A program made the position numbers and the translations under genes. Below, piece by piece: positions 59,615-64,000 of a DNA stretch of 64,000 bases (position 1 is its first letter; each line of letters starts with the position of its first letter). The notes beneath the pieces are model-generated. The model was not told the DNA's origin, did no database searches, and saw only the letters and a program-made list of their open reading frames with translations. Origin of the DNA: Phascolomyces articulosus (taxonomy: Eukaryota > Mucoromycota > Mucoromycetes > Mucorales > Lichtheimiaceae); NCBI GenBank assembly GCA_025677815.1, contig JAIXMP010000009.1:1240001-1304000 (forward strand), given 5' to 3'.

Positions 59615-60842
59615 TTATGCTCCTGCTGCTCCTGCTGAAGCATCTCCAGCAGCCTCAGCAGCAGTAGCATTACGTTCACGGCTTGCTGCTTGGGCGCTAG
59701 GATGTAAGCTAAATGAAGTATGTGCTTCAGCGGCCAGTCTTGAACTCCATGTTGTAGCCAGTGTCATATAATCATGTCCTGATATACTATTGGATACTTT
59801 GGTTTGCCATTTAACCTGACCCGTTACTGCTTCAAGGCAATATAATCTTGTACCGCAACCAACGTAAATGATTGTACCTTGGGGATCAACCAATATTGAA
59901 GGAATCTTGCTTCCTCCTTTGGGACAATCAAATCTCCATAATTCTAATATTATTCCATATAATGAATGAGTGAATAAATGCACATATGTATTTTTTTTCA
60001 ACAGTTCCTTATTCTTTCTCCTAGATAACATTGAATAAAAAGTTTACCTTCGCCGTTTTTTACATCAATTCCCATGATTTCCCCTCCTGTCCCTACAATA
60101 GCAACTTGTTTTGAAGTATAAGATCTGTGATTATGTGAATCCTGTCCATAATATCCAGGGGGTGTATACCCAGAAGTTGGTGGAGGACCATACTGTGAAG
60201 GTGGAGGACCATACTGTGAAGGTGGAGGACCATATTGTGAAGGTGGAGGACCATATTGCGAAGGTGGGTAACCATATTGCGACGGCGGTGGGCTGTACTG
60301 AGAAGGTGGCGGTTGGGAACCATGAGATAGAGCGTTTTGAGGATTAGGAGTTTGACTCGGGGTACAAACGATACCAACTTCTTCGTAACCAAAACCCTAT
60401 AAATAGAAAAGTACAATAAGGTTTTTATTTATTTATTGTCTATTTTCTACATACACTTTACTTGAATAGTTACATATGTGTCATTTCAATATTTTACCTT
60501 CATTTTATTCACCCATTTTACATCGCCTGTATAAAGATCCAAACAAGCAGTTTTACCCGATGAAGCAATAATAAGGTCGTCCTGATCTGTAATAAAAATG
60601 GATACAATGCCACCCATGGATCCCACCGCAAAAAGTGACGTTGATCCTTTTGGAAAATCGGCTCGCCAAATACGTGCACCAGAATGTTTATGCAATGCAT
60701 AAATCTTGCCATGGGTTGCGCATACTATAATTTCATGACGTGATACTGGTGCATTATAATATTGTTGTGTTCCTCCTTGGTTGGCATCGTTATCTGAACA
60801 ATGGCTATGTCGCCATGAAGATTTATCGTCAAACAATCCCAT
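59615..60842 (-). CDS. PQQ-like beta-propeller protein, paralog D with PPSQY repeat
   Basis: Three exons (60842-60498, 60396-60048, 59943-59615) in phase, 340 residues. The start [20 protein letters not shown] differs from the MTW start of B and C. Core repeats match: [75 protein letters not shown], and [20 protein letters not shown]. The middle exon has gained a Pro/Gln/Tyr-rich tandem repeat (six PPSQY units plus [11 protein letters not shown]). The C-terminus is Ala-rich. A minus-strand TATATAAA lies near 60955-60962. No signal peptide. The PPSQYGPPP tract resembles proline-rich protein-interaction linkers; function unknown. Confidence 0.85.
60186..60312. repeat. 21-bp coding minisatellite (PPSQYG units)
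   Basis: About six units of the 21-bp type accatactgtgaaggtggagg (plus strand), nearly identical in the left half and diverging to the right. They encode the PPSQY repeats of paralog D and are absent from paralogs A-C. Confidence 0.85.
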
Positions 60843-63403
60843 AATAATGATATATGAATTTGGTGATGTTTTATCAAGAAAAAAAAAGAGTGAATTGACT
60901 GATGTAAATGAATTGGGGAAACAAAAAAGAACTAAAAGGAATTAAGCATTCATTTATATATATATTTTTAGTAACATTCTGATTGGTCCAATCAAGACTC
61001 GTTTTGAGATACATTGTATATCTTCTTTCATAATAAGGTGTGGCTAAGCAGCACCCAGTTTTATGTATCGAACTTTAATTCGCTCCGTGATAAAAACTTT
61101 GGTCTCACATGAGATCGACATAGAGAAAGGACACTGGACTATCAATGTCGTACATTAAACAATAATTCGGGTTCATGCCATTTATCGTGATCCATCTGTT
61201 TTTTAATAATTCTACCTACAAAAAAATAACGTTCTTCAATACGATAAACCATTTTATATATGCTGACGAATATAATATTAATACTATAATATTTTGACAA
61301 AATATCTGTATAGATAATAAGCAAATATCACGATATTATTATAATATAATGATGCATTCATACTTTTGAAAAGTGCAAACAGATAACACGAAGTAGAAAA
61401 CCCCAAAGTTCCTCATTTAATTCTATAATGACCACATGTACCAAATAAGTAAACTTGGTGAAACGTTGTCATCTATATTTTTGAAAAGTAGTCAAGCTCA
61501 GATTTCATGCTAAGCAATTTTACACAGCCACCAAGTACTTTTTTGCGTCACACACCCAATCTAAAATTAACAAAAGAACCGAAATGTTAAGCATAGCATA
61601 TCAAGCTTACAATTCATTCTGTAACATACTAAAGATAAATTATATCAACTGATCTTCAAGAAGTAATATTAATCAGCCACCGAATTCAGTCAAATGACCG
61701 AAGTGATATGACAAATTCCGGATCAACATCGTACAAAGATTATAAATGATATTCTTGAGCTTTAATGCTTGAACCAGAAATGACTGTTTTTATATGTCAC
61801 TTCTAGTTAAGTCTCTCAGTTGCCAATGGATCCACTATATACAATATTGGTGTAATACTCGTATAGAGAGATAAGACACGACGCTGTACGCAATATTCAT
61901 TCGATCCCTTGGAATTATTATGCCCAGAAATAAAATCTGAAGTTTTTCTTTCATCCCATTTACTATCATTCTTTAATAACATAAATTCCTGAAAGTAGGC
62001 CAAAACATGTGAAACCCGTAGCAATCTATGCTAGATTTTGTGTACTTGATACTTTTCAAAAGCATGATCTATCGCTATTTCAAAGAGTGCAACAAATCTA
62101 CCAGATTTACTACTGTTGCCTCTTTATACATGATACTGGCAGCTTTATGCCCAATGAAAAGTTCTTCCAAAAAGGTCTATTCAAGCTTCACAGTGAACTG
62201 AATTCGAGATGGTTTAATCCTACTATAATTTCTCAACCTAAGGCTTGCCAAATTTCAAAGCCTTGATTCAAAATTTCTTGAATACATTATTCAAGCAACA
62301 AGCTACCTTTTTGTTATTAACAAAAATAGTTGGATTCAACAGCACTTTGATAGGTTTTCAAAATCTCTTGATACATTTAGATATGCAATTACATGACCCA
62401 ACAACAATAAGGACATGATAATAATCAGGATTTAAAAATAAAATAGCAAAACCAGACCTTTCAAGAATTGAGTGTCAAGAAGCCATTATGTACAGCCGTG
62501 TGGTGTTTAACCAATATTATATAATATAACCTAATATTAGGCACTGCTCATGTATCATAATTATTAGTATTATCTATTCTCCAAATAATTAGCCTTTCTT
62601 TTTTTATCATATTTATCACTCTTAATTTTGTATATGTACGAAAATATAAGAAAGCATCTCAATATTATTCAATTAGTTTACTATGTATTATATATTGATT
62701 AATAGGAATTAAAACATAATCGCTCATCATCATCTTGCTATTAAATAATAAGAAATATTATTATGTATATTATCCCATCTAGCACAGTTTCTTTTGCTTA
62801 CGTAGTTCTTTTTTTTTTTATCTAAATATGAATTCTTTCAAGTAATATGTGATGCTATAATGGTAGTAATATAAGAATCAGCACCATGTATTATGTCAAG
62901 ACACTTTCTTCCAAACAATGAACGTACTCCACCAATTTACGTAATCAAATTAATATTTTAGGGACTATATATATTTTAAGTACGCTATTATTATATATAC
63001 AAAACATCAAAGGATGGTACCCTTGAAAAGAAACTAAACGCATTGCTCTTTGGGTATTTAATCATAAAACATCACTATGATGTGTGCGTTATAATATGAG
63101 CATTATTACTAGAAGCTAAAAAAAAAGTGTACTGATCAGCTGGAACCAACTTTTCTCTTCCTTTAATTTGAAACTTTTTAAACTTTTCGCTGTATTCATG
63201 TATGTATTTCTCTTTTTATGTTTATATGATAATCTACATACAACAAACAACAACAGCAACAACAACAATAATAAAAGAACAGAAAGAGAAGAAAAAGCCA
63301 ATACAGCTACATATTTAACATTATTAGGGTGAGTGCCCAAGAAACCATGAGTGGTGGTGGAAAACAGTGGAAGTAATGGCAAGCATGATAAGAAGAAGGA
63401 GAG
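60843..63403. other. AT-rich terminal region, weak coding scraps only
   Basis: No supported gene over 2.5 kb. A 36-codon minus-strand frame from ATG 61252 to 61142 (MVYRIEERYFFVGRIIKKQM) with a TATATAAA just upstream, and a coding-like minus-strand piece near 61803-61985 (DERKTSDFISGHNNSKGSN), have no recognised family. Confidence 0.3.
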
Positions 63404-63622
63404 TAAATGGTGATTCAAAGGCTAAGATGGAAGATTAAAATGTCAACGATAGAAGCAGCGACAGCAGCAACTTTCTTCATCTAACGGTACTACCACTCCT
63501 ATTTGTCATTGCCCTCCCACCGTTATCACTCAAAGAACATTGAGCCATTCTCTGGCACCACCACCACCACCACCACAGGAACGACAACCAAGAAAAATAA
63601 AACCAACAAAAAATGGTTTCTG
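63377..63622 (+). CDS. Possible small proline-rich protein (two exons)
   Basis: A tentative model: ATG at 63383 (MASMIRRRR), donor GTAAAT near 63410, acceptor ..cgatag at about 63454, then KQRQQQLSSSNGTTTPICHC and PPTVITQRTLSHS, a seven-proline run, and QERQPRKIKPTKNGF with a stop near 63622. The second exon has clear coding composition; the first exon and start are guesses. Family unknown. Confidence 0.28.
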
Positions 63623-64000
63623 ATCAGTTTATAATAAATACTCTTTTTTTCATAAACCATGATTTTTTATTCTATCTTTCAATCAATACTATTTAAAATT
63701 TTTCCTTCATTTTCAAAGAATTGTCGGCAAGGATCATGTCAATGCGATGTACAATTTTTGCCAAACAAAAAAAAAAAATACGTACTTGCTTGAGCCAAGG
63801 CCCAAACCATAATTATAGCTAAGGCTGATAAATATTATATTTTTAAATAGCCAAGAGTATTCTGTTGACTTTGCATGTGTTGCCAATCAAAATTGCTGTA
63901 TATAAATAGGAACGTTTCTTTTTTTCAAAGGAAATAAGCATGTTTTCCATGAAATCATTCACACTACAACCGCTATTATTATTACCATGCACCACATGTT
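63623..64000. other. Terminal AT-rich sequence, no gene seen
   Basis: Poly-A/T tracts and AT-rich sequence. A TATAAATA-like element near 63900 hints at a promoter for a gene beyond the window edge. Confidence 0.3.

Noticed and set aside
63116..63418. 100-codon minus-strand frame with an apparent signal peptide and Leu run
   Set aside because: It begins at a TTG rather than an ATG, and the Leu run is the antisense of a (CAA)n repeat. No gene support.
1..64000. tRNA genes, 5S rRNA, CRISPR arrays, prokaryotic operons
   Set aside because: No T-arm (GGTTCRANYCC-type) plus acceptor pairing, no regular direct-repeat array and no Shine-Dalgarno-linked gene runs were seen. The genes are intron-rich and eukaryotic.

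Overview
The window is nuclear DNA from a filamentous fungus, most likely an early-diverging one (Mucoromycota, probably Mucorales). This is inferred from several signs. The sequence is strongly AT-rich. Genes are broken by many short introns (about 50-110 nt) with GTAAGT/GTATGT-type donors. The conserved genes are fungal/eukaryotic (BZZ1, MMS19, ERG3, CACTIN, RAD18). The broken DDE transposase has a C-terminus of a kind I associate with Mucorales genomes. No bacterial, organellar or viral gene block was seen.

Layout, left to right. 0.4-9.4 kb: two housekeeping genes on the minus strand, BZZ1 (F-BAR/C1/SH3/SH3) and MMS19 (HEAT-repeat cytosolic Fe-S targeting factor). 9.4-15.9 kb: mostly non-coding, with a decayed acidic ORF and a tiny secreted cysteine-containing ORF interrupted by one in-frame stop. 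15.9-17.9 kb: a GST-like protein, then an ASXH/DEUBAD-like protein with a C-terminal AT-hook. 19.4-21.4 kb: a DNA transposon with about 130-155 bp terminal inverted repeats and a broken Tc1/mariner-type transposase. 23-24.3 kb: ERG3 sterol C-5 desaturase. 25.5-26.5 kb: a broken MOSC-domain gene.

27-42.4 kb is the dynamic part: an intact HET-domain gene; one arm of a 1,330-bp inverted segmental duplication; a stretch of dead genes (HET, F-box, one unrecognised); a small inverted-repeat element; an intact questin-oxidase-like gene; and the second arm of the duplication. The second arm carries the real 3' exon of a TMEM186/TMEM223-like mitochondrial gene and a small charged-protein gene that is intact in both arms.

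42-52 kb: the TMEM gene, CACTIN, an unrecognised charged protein, a FAR1-type DNA-binding pseudogene, a small hypothetical, RAD18, and a structured U3-like snoRNA candidate with its own TATA box. 52.5-60.9 kb: a tandem array of four paralogous three-exon PQQ/quinoprotein-like propeller genes. The first is dead (lost splice donor, frameshifts), the second has a frameshifted tail, and the last two are intact, the last having gained a PPSQY-repeat minisatellite. The final 3 kb is mainly non-coding.

The genes do not form one pathway. The most notable points are the tandem PQQ-like family caught mid-decay, the HET gene beside a decayed HET paralog at a recent inverted duplication, and an ASXH + AT-hook protein that may point to a Polycomb-type deubiquitinase adaptor in this lineage.
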